A DNA stretch of 64,000 bases from Poriferisodalis sp965237655. Its GTDB lineage: Bacteria > Actinomycetota > Acidimicrobiia > Acidimicrobiales > Poriferisodalaceae. The position numbers were made by a program, and so were the translations under genes. The notes below the pieces were generated by a model. That model did not search any database, had not been told where the DNA came from, and worked only from the letters and a program-made list of their open reading frames with translations. Location of the stretch: NCBI RefSeq assembly GCF_965237655.1, contig NZ_CBDEGB010000002.1:62001-126000 (forward strand), written 5' to 3'. Below, piece after piece: positions 1 through 8,243 of this stretch. Every line of letters starts with the position of its first letter. Within the stretch, counting starts at the first letter, position 1.

Positions 1-734
1 GCTCCGGCAGAGTCCCGGTAGATCAGGTCGTATGCGCCTCCCCATGCGTCGAAGACTCTTTGGGGCGCCGCGAACTCCTGCCAGTAGACATTCGCCAACA
101 GCATCAGATTGGCCATCAGAGTGTGGAACTCCGGATAGTCCGCTCGGCCTTCGGGAGTCTGCGTCGCGCCCACGCGGTAGGCGTCGAGCTGCCCGATCTC
201 TTCGAGAATGCGCTCGGCGCCCGAGCCGATGGAGATGACCTTGCCGAATCGTTCACTCATGGCTTCGCGCCGCGCGACAGCTCCTCCTGTGAGCGATCCT
301 CGCCAGTCGTCAGCCTCGACGAGAAGAATCACACCGATCTCCCGCATGACCGCTCTACCCGCAGGCTCCCCGGCGTAGTCTCGCAAGAACTGTGTGATCT
401 CACCCCGCATGAATCCGGTCAGGTCGCGAAATCGACTCGTCAGAGCATGCAAGAACAATCTGATGTGCTCTACGGCGCCAGCCGCACCCACAGCCAGACG
501 GTCACCAATGACGAATGTCTTTCGTCGCAACGAGTACGGATACTGACTCGGCACGAAGCCATCGGGGGTCACGATCCCGTTCGGTTGGGACGGGAGCCTC
601 AATTGCGAGTGCCGCTGCGGCCCGAGCGTCGACACCAGCATGTCGCCAGCAAGCACCGGCATCTCGACGTTCGTATGGAAGATGACTGTCACACCTGCTG
701 CCCCGATGCATCCTGCCTCGTTCGAGCGATTCAT
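1..734 (-). CDS. Uncharacterised protein, possibly Ntn-hydrolase/proteasome-like fold (3' end outside window)
   Basis: A frame open on the minus strand from ATG at 734 to the window edge, with no stop, gives about 244 residues of protein-like composition. It starts MNRSNEAGCIGAAGVTVI. The early stretch with TVIFHTN and LAGDML, followed by FVIGDRLAVGAAGAVEH and later FGKVISIGSGAERI, resembles the strand-turn pattern of proteasome-beta-like Ntn hydrolases (an internal VxxAGD region, then a glycine-rich ISIGSG turn). That family call is inference only. The plus-strand frame at 60-803 is antisense to it and reads as low-complexity Arg/Ser/His. No neighbour gives functional context, and the C-terminus lies outside the window. 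Confidence 0.55.
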   Translation of the reverse strand, partial: MNRSNEAGCIGAAGVTVIFHTNVEMPVLAGDMLVSTLGPQRHSQLRLPSQPNGIVTPDGFVPSQYPYSLRRKTFVIGDRLAVGAAGAVEHIRLFLHALTSRFRDLTGFMRGEITQFLRDYAGEPAGRAVMREIGVILLVEADDWRGSLTGGAVARREAMSERFGKVISIGSGAERILEEIGQLDAYRVGATQTPEGRADYPEFHTLMANLMLLANVYWQEFAAPQRVFDAWGGAYDLIYRDSAG

Positions 735-1064
735 GCACCGACAAGGACGTCCAAGCAGGGAGGTTCTCTAGTTGTCGCTTCGCGTGAGGTTGTGTGCGCG
801 TGATGCGGATGGGTCGTAAGGCCGGAACCGCAGCGCGCCGTGTACTCATAACCCTGATCGCCGCTGGAGCGCTCAGAACCGCCGAAAACGGCAATTTCGC
901 CCCGAAATTGGTCTTCTGAAAGCCCATTAGCGCTGACTTTGGTCGACACAGGAGCAGCGCGCGACCCTCTGACCAGGCGTTTTGCCCCTTCGCGACCAAT
1001 GTGGAGATTCGCCGAATTTCGTGTGGAGATTCACGGGTCGGCTAGGATTTGCCACCTCTGACCT

Positions 1065-1132
1065 GGGCCAACGCGACTGGCCAACATCCCACCAAGGGAC
1101 GTTGGCCAATATTTGTATTTTTGTTGGCCAGT
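1065..1132. repeat. Cluster of TGGCCAA/TTGGCCA repeats
   Basis: The GGCCA core occurs near 1066, 1079, 1103 and 1126, as GGGCCAAC, CTGGCCAAC, GTTGGCCAAT and GTTGGCCAGT. The palindromic TTGGCCAA core and near-regular spacing could be an operator or the remains of a mobile-element end. I cannot tell which. Confidence 0.4.
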
Positions 1133-1143
1133 ATCCATGAAAT

Positions 1144-1165
1144 CGGGCCGTTTCGGCCCGTTTTT
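1144..1165 (+). terminator. Rho-independent terminator
   Basis: A perfect 7-bp stem CGGGCCG / CGGCCCG around a TTT loop is followed at once by five T residues. No intact upstream plus-strand gene is visible, so it may serve a lost gene or insulate the neighbouring insertion element. Confidence 0.7.
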
Positions 1166-2544
1166 GCGCGTTCTGGCGGGTGTTGAACCGCTCAACCGCG
1201 CCGAGTGGGGCAACTCGCGTGACGCGTGTCTTGCGCTGTCGGTGTGGGGACGCGAAGAAGCAGACGGCTCAGCGGCGGTCTGCCTCGTTCATGGCGTGTG
1301 AGGTGACTAACCGGGCCGCGTGCGTGTGGGTGCCCAAAATATGGTCGTGTGCGCTGACCAGGCATGATGCGCTTGCATCCTGAGGTTCTATGTGTCGCAT
1401 TCTGTACCTGTTGCTGGTGTCGTTGGCGCGCTTGGCGGTGCGCTCGGGACGCTCGAGGGACCTTGAGATCATCGTGTTGCGCCATCAGCTCGCAGTCCTG
1501 CACCGGCAGAACAACCGACCAGCCCTCGCCGATGAGGACTGGGCGCTGCTGGGTGCGATCGCGGCGGCCCTGCCCCGACGGCGGCGAGCTGGCTGGCTCG
1601 TCACACCAGAGACCTTGTTGAGAGTGTCAGATCCTCTGTGTAAGGGGGTTGGTCTGAGAGTGTCGTGTCGGTGTTGGATGCCGGGGCGACAGGAAGGACC
1701 GCAATGATTGAGATTGATCGAGAGAGGCTGCCGGCGAGGTCGGCGGCGGACACGACGCCGTTGGTGTGTGACGGGGCGCTGGACGCGGTGATGGAACGCG
1801 TCCGCGCCGAGGGCGCCGAGCTGCTCGGCGCGGACGGGCTTTTGACCCAGCTCTCCAAGGCGGTGCTCGAGCGGGCGCTGGCGCAGGAGTTGACCGGTCA
1901 TCTGGGCTATGAGAAGGGCGACCCTGGGGGGACTCGCGCGACGGCGCCGCGCCCAAGCGTGTGCACACCGACGTCGGCACCGTGGACGTGGACGCTCCCC
2001 GGGACCGCGACGGCTCCTTTGAGCCTCGGATCGTGCCCAAGGGCGCGACGCGCCTGGAAGGGTTCGACGACAAGATCATCGCCTTGTACGCCAGGGGCAT
2101 GACCGTGCGCGACGTGGCGGCCCATCTTGGGGAGATCTACGGCGTGGAGGTGTCCGGTGACCTGATCAGCCGTGTCACCGACGGGGTGCTCGACGAGCTC
2201 GAGGCGTGGCGCAGCCGGCCCCTCGACGCTGTCTGTCCGATCGTCTTCATCGACGCGCTGAACGTCAAGATCCGCGACGGCCACGTCGCCAACCGGCCCG
2301 CCTATCTCGCCGTGGGCGTCGATCTCGACGGCCGCAAGCATGTGCTGGGCATCTGGATCGGCGACAGCGACGGCGAGGGCGCCAAGTACTGGCTGGGGGT
2401 GCTCACCGAGCTGCGCAACCGAGGCGTCGAAGACGTGCTGATCGTGTGCTGCGACGGTCTGCGGGGTCTGCCCGAGTCGATCCGGGCGACCTGGCCCGCG
2501 GCCACGGTGCAGACCTCGTTGGTTCATCATGGGCGGGCCCGGAA

Positions 2545-2700
2545 AGGTTCCGGGTGTCATCCGCATCGGCGGAAGAGAACCAGTGCAGACCGACCCGGGA
2601 GGTCCAGACGCAGACCTGTTCCTTCCGTCGATGGCGGGCTTCGAACTGCAATCAGGAGTTGCGCTGCGAGCGCCGAAACGAGTGACGGTGGTGGCCTGTC
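2545..2700 (+). ncRNA. IS110 bridge RNA with readable target and donor loops
   Basis: Target-binding loop: outer stem GGAAGaGAAC (2571-2580) pairs with GTTCCTTCC (2618-2626). The inner hairpin is GACC/GGTC around CGGGA. The 5' guide GTGCAGACC (2583-2591) is identical to the top strand left of the insertion site, and the 3' guide ACGCAG (2608-2613) is the reverse complement of CTGCGT on the right side. Donor loop: CAGGAGT (2653-2659) is identical to the element's right end, AACGAG (2677-2682) is the reverse complement of its left end CTCGTT, and between them is a perfect GCGCT/AGCGC hairpin (2661-2673). This is the organisation described for the IS621 bridge RNA. The transcript ends are not determined. 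Confidence 0.82.
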
Positions 2701-2735
2701 GAGGCGGATGAGCCGACCTCGACGGAGGACAACAC

Positions 2736-3926
2736 ATGGCAACCTTTGCCGGCATCGACTGGGGCGGGGCTCATCACCAAGCCGCAGTCGTCGATGACAT
2801 CGGGCGAGAGCTGACCAACCAGCGCTTCGCCCACGACCGAGCGGGCATCGACGAGCTCGTCGTTGTGCTGCGCGGTCACGACGAACTCGTTGGAGTCACG
2901 ATCGAGCGAAGCGAGGGGCTGCTCGTCGAGCGGCTCCACAGCGAGGGCTTCGCAGTGTTCCCGGTGAGCCCGCGGGTTTCAGCAGCTGCCCGCGAACGGC
3001 ACCAGGCCGCCGTTCGCAAGAACGACCGCTTCGACGCATTCGTGTTGGCCGACCTGATGCGAACCGACAGCTGGAGATGGCGGCCGCTCTCGCCCGCGTC
3101 GGCGCTGGGGGCCGAGCTGCGGGCCGTGACCCGGCATCGACGCCAGTGTGTCGAGAACCAGATCACCGTGGAGGCGCAGCTACGCGAGACCCTGATCGCG
3201 TATCACCCCTCTGTGACCGGCTTGTTCTCCAGCGTTGACCGCGACGTCACGCTTGCCTTTCTGCGTGACTACCCGACCCCGGCGGCTGCTGGCCGGGTCG
3301 GCGAAGCGCGCATGGCCGGCTTCTGTCGCCGTACGGGCTACTCGGGCCGGGTCCCGCCTGCTGTGCTCGCCGAGCGGCTCCGCACCAACCTGCTCACCGC
3401 AGCAGAGGGCAGCGTCGCCGGACACAGCTACGCGGCTCTGGCGTTGGCTGACCAGCTCGAGCTGCTGAACAACCAGCTCCGGTCCTACAACCGGCGCCTC
3501 GATGAACTCCTCGCCGACCATCCCGACCATCAGATCGTCGACAGCTTCCCCGCCGTTGGCCGTGTCACCGCGGCCGAGCTGATCTCAGAGATCGGCGAGG
3601 ACCGCGGCCGCTACCCCACAGCCCAGGCGCTGCTCGCCGAAGCCGGCGCAGCACCGGTGACGCTGTCGTCGGGCAAGATCGAACGGGTCCGGATCCGGCG
3701 AGCCTGCAACCGCCGACTGCGAGCAACCACCACGAGCTGGGCCTACGTGCTCAAGCGAATCGACCCCATCTCAGCAGATCGCTACGCCCGGGCCTGCCAA
3801 CGCGGCGCCACCAAGCACACTGCCCTGCGTGCCGTCGCCTCGAGCTGGATGCGCGTCCTGTGGCGCTGCTGGCAAGACCGCACTCTCTACGACCCGGCGA
3901 TCCACCGACCCCAGACGCCCCGCTGA
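2736..3926 (+). CDS. IS110-family transposase (DEDD recombinase)
   Basis: A complete 396-residue IS110 transposase. The N-terminal RuvC-like DEDD domain begins ATFAGIDWGGAHHQAAVVDD (first catalytic Asp in the IDWG motif). An acidic residue follows in VGVTIERSEG, and the aspartates of NDRFDAFVLADLMR complete the tetrad. The C-terminal Tnp_20 domain has the helix-hairpin-like VDSFPAVGRVTAAELISEIG, the conserved AEAGAAPVTLSSGK serine region and the RRACNRRLRATT segment. The frame and length are intact, and the guide RNA and both CT cores are present, so this copy looks potentially active. The start ATG has GGAGGA a few bases upstream. Confidence 0.93.
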   Translation: MATFAGIDWGGAHHQAAVVDDIGRELTNQRFAHDRAGIDELVVVLRGHDELVGVTIERSEGLLVERLHSEGFAVFPVSPRVSAAARERHQAAVRKNDRFDAFVLADLMRTDSWRWRPLSPASALGAELRAVTRHRRQCVENQITVEAQLRETLIAYHPSVTGLFSSVDRDVTLAFLRDYPTPAAAGRVGEARMAGFCRRTGYSGRVPPAVLAERLRTNLLTAAEGSVAGHSYAALALADQLELLNNQLRSYNRRLDELLADHPDHQIVDSFPAVGRVTAAELISEIGEDRGRYPTAQALLAEAGAAPVTLSSGKIERVRIRRACNRRLRATTTSWAYVLKRIDPISADRYARACQRGATKHTALRAVASSWMRVLWRCWQDRTLYDPAIHRPQTPR

Positions 3927-5402
3927 CCTGACGCCACAACCCTCGCTCCGTCGCCGACCGAAACGACGTCGGCCCCGCCAGCGCGCCTGCCCCCAAACAA
4001 CCAGCGTCAGGCCCAAGGTTGACAACAGGAGTCTGCGTGGTGCACCTGCTGCGGGCCTCGCACCGCTACGTCACCTGGAACGACCCCAAACAAGTCGCCA
4101 AGGAACTGCGGCCCGTGTACGCCGCCGTCGACGCCCAAGCCGCCGAGGCGGCGCTCGACGAGTTCGAAGCCGGCATCGGCGCCAGATACCCCGCCGTGGT
4201 CAGCCTGTGGCGGTCGAGCTGGGAACAGTTCATCCCGTTCCTGGACTGCCCCCCAGAAGCCCGCCGGGTCATCTGCACCACCAACATGATCGAGTCCATC
4301 AACCGCCGGCTCAGAAAGGTCACCAAGAACCGAGGGCACTTCCCCAACGAGCAAGCCGCCCTCAAACTGCTCTGCCTCGCCATGAGGAACATCACCACCA
4401 ACACAGCAGGACCACAACGAACAGGAACCATCGGATGGAAACGCTGCTTGAACCAGCTCGCCGTCCGCTACCCAGGACGACTCCCGCTCACCCAAAATGA
4501 CCAACCGACCGGCCCGCTTACACAGAACATCCGAGTGTCACTGTTGGGGTTGTCGGCGGCGAATCACCAGACACTGGACCCAACCCTCGAGGACGCCGGG
4601 CCGGCCATCCACCTCCGGCCCGCTTCGTCGCCTCATCGTTGAAATAGCCACCAACAACCCCACCTGGGGCTACCGCCGCATCACCGCAGAACTCGTCGGC
4701 CTCGGTCACCGCGTTGGCGCCTCCACCGTGTGGAGAATCCTCAAACAGCACCGCATCGACCCCGCTCCGCAGCGCACGAGCCTGACCTGGACCCAGTTCC
4801 TGCGCTCCCAGGCCGCCGTTGCCTGTGACTTCGTAACCGTCGACACGGCCCTGTTGCGCCGCTACTACCTGTTGTTTTTCATCGACGTCACCAACCGCGA
4901 GGTCTTCTACGGCGGTATCACCGCCAATCCGACGGGTGCCAGGACCACCCAAGCCGCGCGCAACCTCTTTGTGCGTCATCGCGACCGGTTCACCCACACC
5001 CGAGCACTCGTTCGTGACCGCGCCAGCCAGTTCGTCAACGACTTCGACGAGATCTTGCGAAGCGAAGGCCTCAAGATCTTGCGCACCCCGGTCCGCTTCC
5101 CAGTGGCCAACGCGTTCGCCGAACGCTGGATCGGCACCCTGCGACGCGAACTCCTTGACCGCACCATCATCTGGAACCAACGCCAGCTTCAGCGGCTCGC
5201 GATCGACTACATCGACCACTACAACACCCACCGGCCCCACCGCTCGCTAGACCAGCGACCACCCCGACACACCAACCCCGACGACAACACGACTGACCAC
5301 CCGCTGCCCCTTCGACTCGTCCGAACGACCCGCTGCGATGGCCTCATCAACGAATACAAACATGCCGCCTGACCAGCCACAACACGGTTTTGGGCACCCA
5401 CA

Positions 5403-5818
5403 GGTTCAGCCCGCGGCGGCACAGCACCCGATGCACCGTCGAGCCCGGCACCCCGGTCGCGGCCCCGATCCGCACCGGACCCCAGCGGCGGTGGCGCCGC
5501 AACGCGCAGATCCGCTCCTCGACCCGCTCGGGCGTCTTGGCCGGCGAGCTACGAGGGGCCCCGGCTGGAACGATCCGCCAGGCCCGCAACGCCCCCCTCG
5601 TCGAAGCGCTTGACCCACTTGTGCACGGTCTGGCGCGAACAGCCCATCTGCGCCGCCACCGCCGTCGCCGACTGGCCTGCTGCCACCCGCTCGACCAGCA
5701 CCAGCCGCGAGCGAACCGACAGCGCAGGCCGCGGCACCCCACGAACCCTGATTGAACTACCCTCCGACACTGAGCCTCCGTTCGCAGCATGGGATTCCAA
5801 CAGACCCCACACTGCCAC
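5403..5818 (-). pseudogene. IS481-family transposase fragment, frameshifted
   Basis: The minus strand from 5818 reads an IS481 N-terminus: SVRSRLVLVERVAAGQSATA, the HTH MGCSRQTVHKWVKRFDEGGV, then AGLADRSSRGP. Near 5560 the frame changes and continues with KTPERVEERICALRRHRRWG and STVHRVLCRRGLN. It stops against the end of the outer IS at 5402. The rve catalytic domain is missing, so only the DNA-binding half of the transposase remains, with one frameshift. The insertion of the outer IS probably caused the truncation. Confidence 0.75.
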
Positions 5819-6088
5819 GGAGGCTCAACTCGTCACAGCACCAGAACCGTCAACAAGGTCCATGGGCATTGCGTCTAGACGACGAGGTGCGACCTCAAGG
5901 ATCGAGCAGGAGCCGAAGTTCATGGGATCAAGAGACCGCTCCAGGCCGCCGGAATTCGTCGACCGAAGGGACAGCGGTCACCGAGGACACCCTCGCCACT
6001 TCGTCCGAAATCTGGCCAGGGGAGTCGAGTATCTGCCAGCGGGAGTCGCGTGTGCGAGAACTGAAACTCTGTCGGCGCCCGTCGTCTG

Positions 6089-6769
6089 TTGGCGGTGGAT
6101 GAGGTGAACGTCTCGGCTTGGGAACTTATCCTGCGACTCGTGCTCGCCCTCGGCTTAGGGGCGGTTCTTGGCATTGAGCGCGAAGCTCGCTTCAAGGCAG
6201 CCGGTACGAGGACTCATTCGCTGGTCGCGCTTGGCGCTGCATTGTTTACGGTCTCGGGGGTCGTTCTCGGAACCGACGACCCGCTCACGGACCGCACCCG
6301 GATCGCCGCACAGGTCGTGAGCGGCATCGGCTTCATCGGCGGCGGCGCCATCCTGCGCAGTGGGCTCACAGTGACAGGCATCACGACGGCGGCAAGTCTT
6401 TGGATGGCCGCGTCGTTTGGTGTCGCGGCCGGCGTCGGTTCGTATTGGGTAGCAGCCGCCGGAGGATTGCTCACGTTCATTGCCCTGTTCGGACTTGGTA
6501 ATCTCGCCGATCTCTTGCTTCGGCGCCGGGGCTTGATGAATCTCGAAATCGATTACGAGCGTGGGCACGGGACCCTCGAAGTAGCTTTTCGAGGCTTGCG
6601 AGAGTCCGGAGGATTGGTCCGCGGGATGCAGCTGGTGGACGAGGGCGTCAACAGGCACGTGTCGCTGTCAGTGTCCGGTGCGAACTACCGGTCCATGAGT
6701 TCAGTCGTCCGTGACCTAGGAGTCCGCGACGAAGTGGCCCGTGTGGCGTTGAACGCTGGCGAGCGTTAA
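6089..6769 (+). CDS. mgtC: MgtC/SapB-family membrane protein
   Basis: A 226-residue protein of the MgtC/SapB family. These are small inner-membrane proteins linked to magnesium homeostasis and, in some bacteria, to control of the F-ATPase. After ALGLGAVLGIEREARFKAAG come the family motifs RTHSLVALGAALFTVSG, RIAAQVVSGIGFIGGGAILR and GITTAASLWMAASFGVAAG, then a further hydrophobic stretch near GLLTFIALFGLGNLADLLL. That makes four to five membrane segments. A cytoplasmic ACT-like tail (about residues 150-226) follows. Alternative starts are TTG 6089, GTG 6095 and GTG 6104; GTG 6104 (VNVSAWELI) fits the family's length best. The upstream 270 bases (5819-6088) hold no gene I can support. Confidence 0.88.
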   Translation: MAVDEVNVSAWELILRLVLALGLGAVLGIEREARFKAAGTRTHSLVALGAALFTVSGVVLGTDDPLTDRTRIAAQVVSGIGFIGGGAILRSGLTVTGITTAASLWMAASFGVAAGVGSYWVAAAGGLLTFIALFGLGNLADLLLRRRGLMNLEIDYERGHGTLEVAFRGLRESGGLVRGMQLVDEGVNRHVSLSVSGANYRSMSSVVRDLGVRDEVARVALNAGER

Positions 6770-7361
6770 GGGCGAGTGTCGTGGACCGTCTAGTCGCGGG
6801 CACACTCAAGGCAATGTCCTGAGCATTTGATGTGACTCTCCGTCGTCGCCGGCAATCCAACGTTCCGGTCATGGGACGAAAGGGCGGATGTAAGGACCCG
6901 GCGATGCTTTGGCGCGACGCAGCCGACGGTTGCTCGGTTTGGGGACTACATCGGATAGTGCCCAACCGGACGGACTATTCGTCAGGCCATGTTGCGGCGG
7001 CGAGCGTTGTGAACGCCATCACGTATGCATCCGCGCCAGCGTCGCCGCACGGGTACTGGCCCTCACCGCAGCCATCCGGCACGACCAGACCAACCACCAC
7101 CGACCCGCACGCTCACTCACCCCCTGCGATCACTGATCCCGCGGAACCAATCATCTAGATGTAACGGCCAACAAGGTTGTCAACTCGGCTAGTGGGCGTT
7201 GTGGGTGCCGGAAACTCTGCCGTGGTCGTTGACCTGCCGCGATGGGGCCGATGCTGAGTCCTCGTGTCCCGAATCTCGTACCGATTCCTGGTCCCAGGAT
7301 GGAGCGCGTAACCGCTGGTCAGTGCCCACGACCGAATTATGGGCACCCACAGGCTTGGGGT
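6770..7361. other. Gene-free interval with a solo IS end
   Basis: I find no supported coding frame. The part near 7300-7350 is an inverted copy of the left end of the IS at 1325-5402. The rest shows nothing recognisable. Confidence 0.45.
7300..7350 (-). mobile_element. Solo terminal repeat of the 1325-5402 IS family
   Basis: Read on the minus strand from 7350, TGTGGGTGCCCA is followed by further matches (GGTCGTG, CTGACCAG) to the left end at 1325. No transposase is attached, so this is a remnant or the result of a deletion. Confidence 0.6.
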
Positions 7362-8021
7362 TCATCGTTTGAGTAGCCGAGTTTCGCCCAGTTTTCTGCC
7401 CCCACCGTGCGCGGCGGGGTCGCCGTAGAAGCTGCGATACCAGGCCCTCGTCACGATGCGCGCGACCGTCTCCACGTCCACCGGCATCGTGTTGAGCGCG
7501 GCGTGGGCGAACGTTGTGTAAGCGGTCTGTTCGACCAGGGAGGCCATGGCCCGGGCGACCGTGGCTGGATCGAACCCGTCGAGCTGGACGCGGTCGTCGT
7601 TCTCCACCGCATGAACGAACCGGGCGACGTGGCGCTCGCGCATGGTCCACCAGATCGTGGTGAAGCGCCCCTCCACCGTCGTCGCCTCGATGAAGGCCCG
7701 CATCACGCCGCTGTTGGCGTGGTAATGCTGCAGGTATCCGAGGTTTGCTTCGAACAGAGCGGCCTCGGGGTCCTCGGCGATGGGCGTCGAGGACCGGCTC
7801 TGCTGGAAGAGCTCCTCGTGAATGTCCCGGATAACGCTTCTAAAGAGGTCCTCTTTGTTCTCGAAGTACCTGTACAGGCCGCCAAGGGAGAGCCCGGCCT
7901 GATCAGCGACATCGCTCATGCGGGCATCGACGTAGCCGTCTCTGGTGAAAACCTTCGATGCTGCGTCGAGGATCGTCTGTCGTGTCCGTTGACCCTTGGG
8001 CGTCGTCGGCTCAATGGCCAT
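7362..8021 (-). CDS. TetR/AcrR-family transcriptional regulator
   Basis: A 219-residue TetR-type repressor. The start is ATG 8021 (MAIEPTTPKGQRTRQ), because an upstream extension would be Arg-rich and untypical. The N-terminal HTH domain reads TRQTILDAASKVFTRDGY, then MSDVADQAGLSLGGLYRYF and ENKEDLFRSVI, the canonical TetR helices. The C-terminal ligand-binding region is TetR_C-like and of usual length. The gene is divergent from the catabolic operon that begins at 8244, with about 220 bp between them, and is the obvious candidate for its regulator. The ligand is unknown; a CoA-thioester or the pathway substrate would be usual. Confidence 0.88.
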   Translation of the reverse strand: MAIEPTTPKGQRTRQTILDAASKVFTRDGYVDARMSDVADQAGLSLGGLYRYFENKEDLFRSVIRDIHEELFQQSRSSTPIAEDPEAALFEANLGYLQHYHANSGVMRAFIEATTVEGRFTTIWWTMRERHVARFVHAVENDDRVQLDGFDPATVARAMASLVEQTAYTTFAHAALNTMPVDVETVARIVTRAWYRSFYGDPAAHGGGRKLGETRLLKR

Positions 8022-8243
8022 GGGCGCCTGCGTCGTCGGAAGACATGTGTGCGGTGTGAGGCACCTGACTGGTCCCTGCGTTGGTGGTCGCTTCGCGGGT
8101 CGTATCGGGGCTGGATACCCGCAATTTTCGATCCTACCGCCCCGTACGCGCCCCAACTAAACAAAAGCGATGTCGGTCTTGTGATAGTTTGGCGAATCTG
8201 CAGTACTGCGCCGAGTGAGCCATATCGGGAATGGTGAAGAGCA

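Larger units (their letters stand above)
735..1324. other. Gene-free interval with short repeats
   Basis: I see no convincing coding frame here. The stretch holds several TTGGCCA-type repeats (about 1065-1132) and a strong hairpin terminator at 1144-1165. It ends at the inverted repeat of the nested insertion element. Confidence 0.5.
2517..4034 (+). mobile_element. IS110-family element with CT core
   Basis: Removing 2517-4034 restores the IS256 reading frame exactly: GTGCAGAC-CT-GCGTGGTGCAC, encoding VQTCVVH. A CT dinucleotide is present at both junctions (2515-2516 and 4033-4034) and no longer duplication or inverted repeat is seen, as expected for an IS110 element exchanging at a CT core (IS621 is the characterised example). 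The element has 219 bp of non-coding sequence upstream of its transposase, carrying a readable bridge RNA, and about 108 bp downstream. Confidence 0.88.
1704..4504 (+). pseudogene. IS256-family transposase, frameshifted and interrupted by IS110
   Basis: Mutator-type (IS256) transposase. The start is ATG at 1704 (MIEIDRERLP). The region QELTGHLGYEKGDPGG is followed by a frame change near 1930, after which the sequence reads VHTDVGTVDVDAPRDRDGSF. The catalytic aspartates lie in VCPIVFIDALNVKIRDG and VLIVCCDGLRGLPE. At TVQT the frame is broken by IS110 and resumes after 4034 as CVVHLLRASHRYVTW. The C-terminal part keeps ICTTNMIESINRRLRK and the final NQLAVRYPGRLP. The gene is dead twice over: a frameshift and a precise 1518-bp insertion. 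Confidence 0.8.
1620..4541 (+). mobile_element. IS256-family element, itself split by IS110
   Basis: The element lies between the two halves of the outer transposase. Its imperfect terminal repeats share TCTGTGTAAG (about 1634-1643, and inverted near 4517). The left end reads GAGAGTGTCAGATCC and the right end, reversed, GTGACACTCGGATGT. I could not identify a clean target duplication, so the boundaries are accurate only to a few bases. The IS110 element lies within its transposase gene. Confidence 0.65.
1390..5372 (+). pseudogene. DDE integrase-type transposase, interrupted by IS256
   Basis: The N-terminal part (1390-1620) begins MCRILYLLLVSLARLAV and carries LEIIVLRHQLAVLHRQN, the usual leader of this transposase group, ending at TPETLL. 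The rest resumes near 4546 with RRRITRHWTQPSRTPGRP, then WGYRRITAELVGLGHRVG (HTH_21-like) and an rve catalytic core with ACDFVTVDTALLRRYYLL, VRDRASQFVNDF and VANAFAERWIGTLRRELLD. The N- and C-terminal parts join logically at ETLLR/RRITRHW, which shows that the IS256 element entered an intact gene. The protein cannot be made from the present arrangement. Confidence 0.8.
1325..5402 (+). mobile_element. Integrase-type IS (IS3/IS481 superfamily) split by a nested IS256
   Basis: The outer element of a three-level nest. Its ends are inverted: TGTGGGTGCCCAAAA at 1325 and the reverse complement ending at 5402, with similarity running about 35 bp inward on each side (both carry a CTGACCAG/CTGGTCAG block). 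The transposase begins at 1390 and resumes near 4546 after the IS256 insertion. A third copy of this end sequence lies alone near 7300-7350, so the family has moved more than once here. Confidence 0.7.

Noticed and set aside
60..803. A 247-residue plus-strand frame at the left edge
   Set aside because: It is antisense to the better minus-strand frame 1-734, has Arg/Ser/His-rich shadow composition and matches no family.
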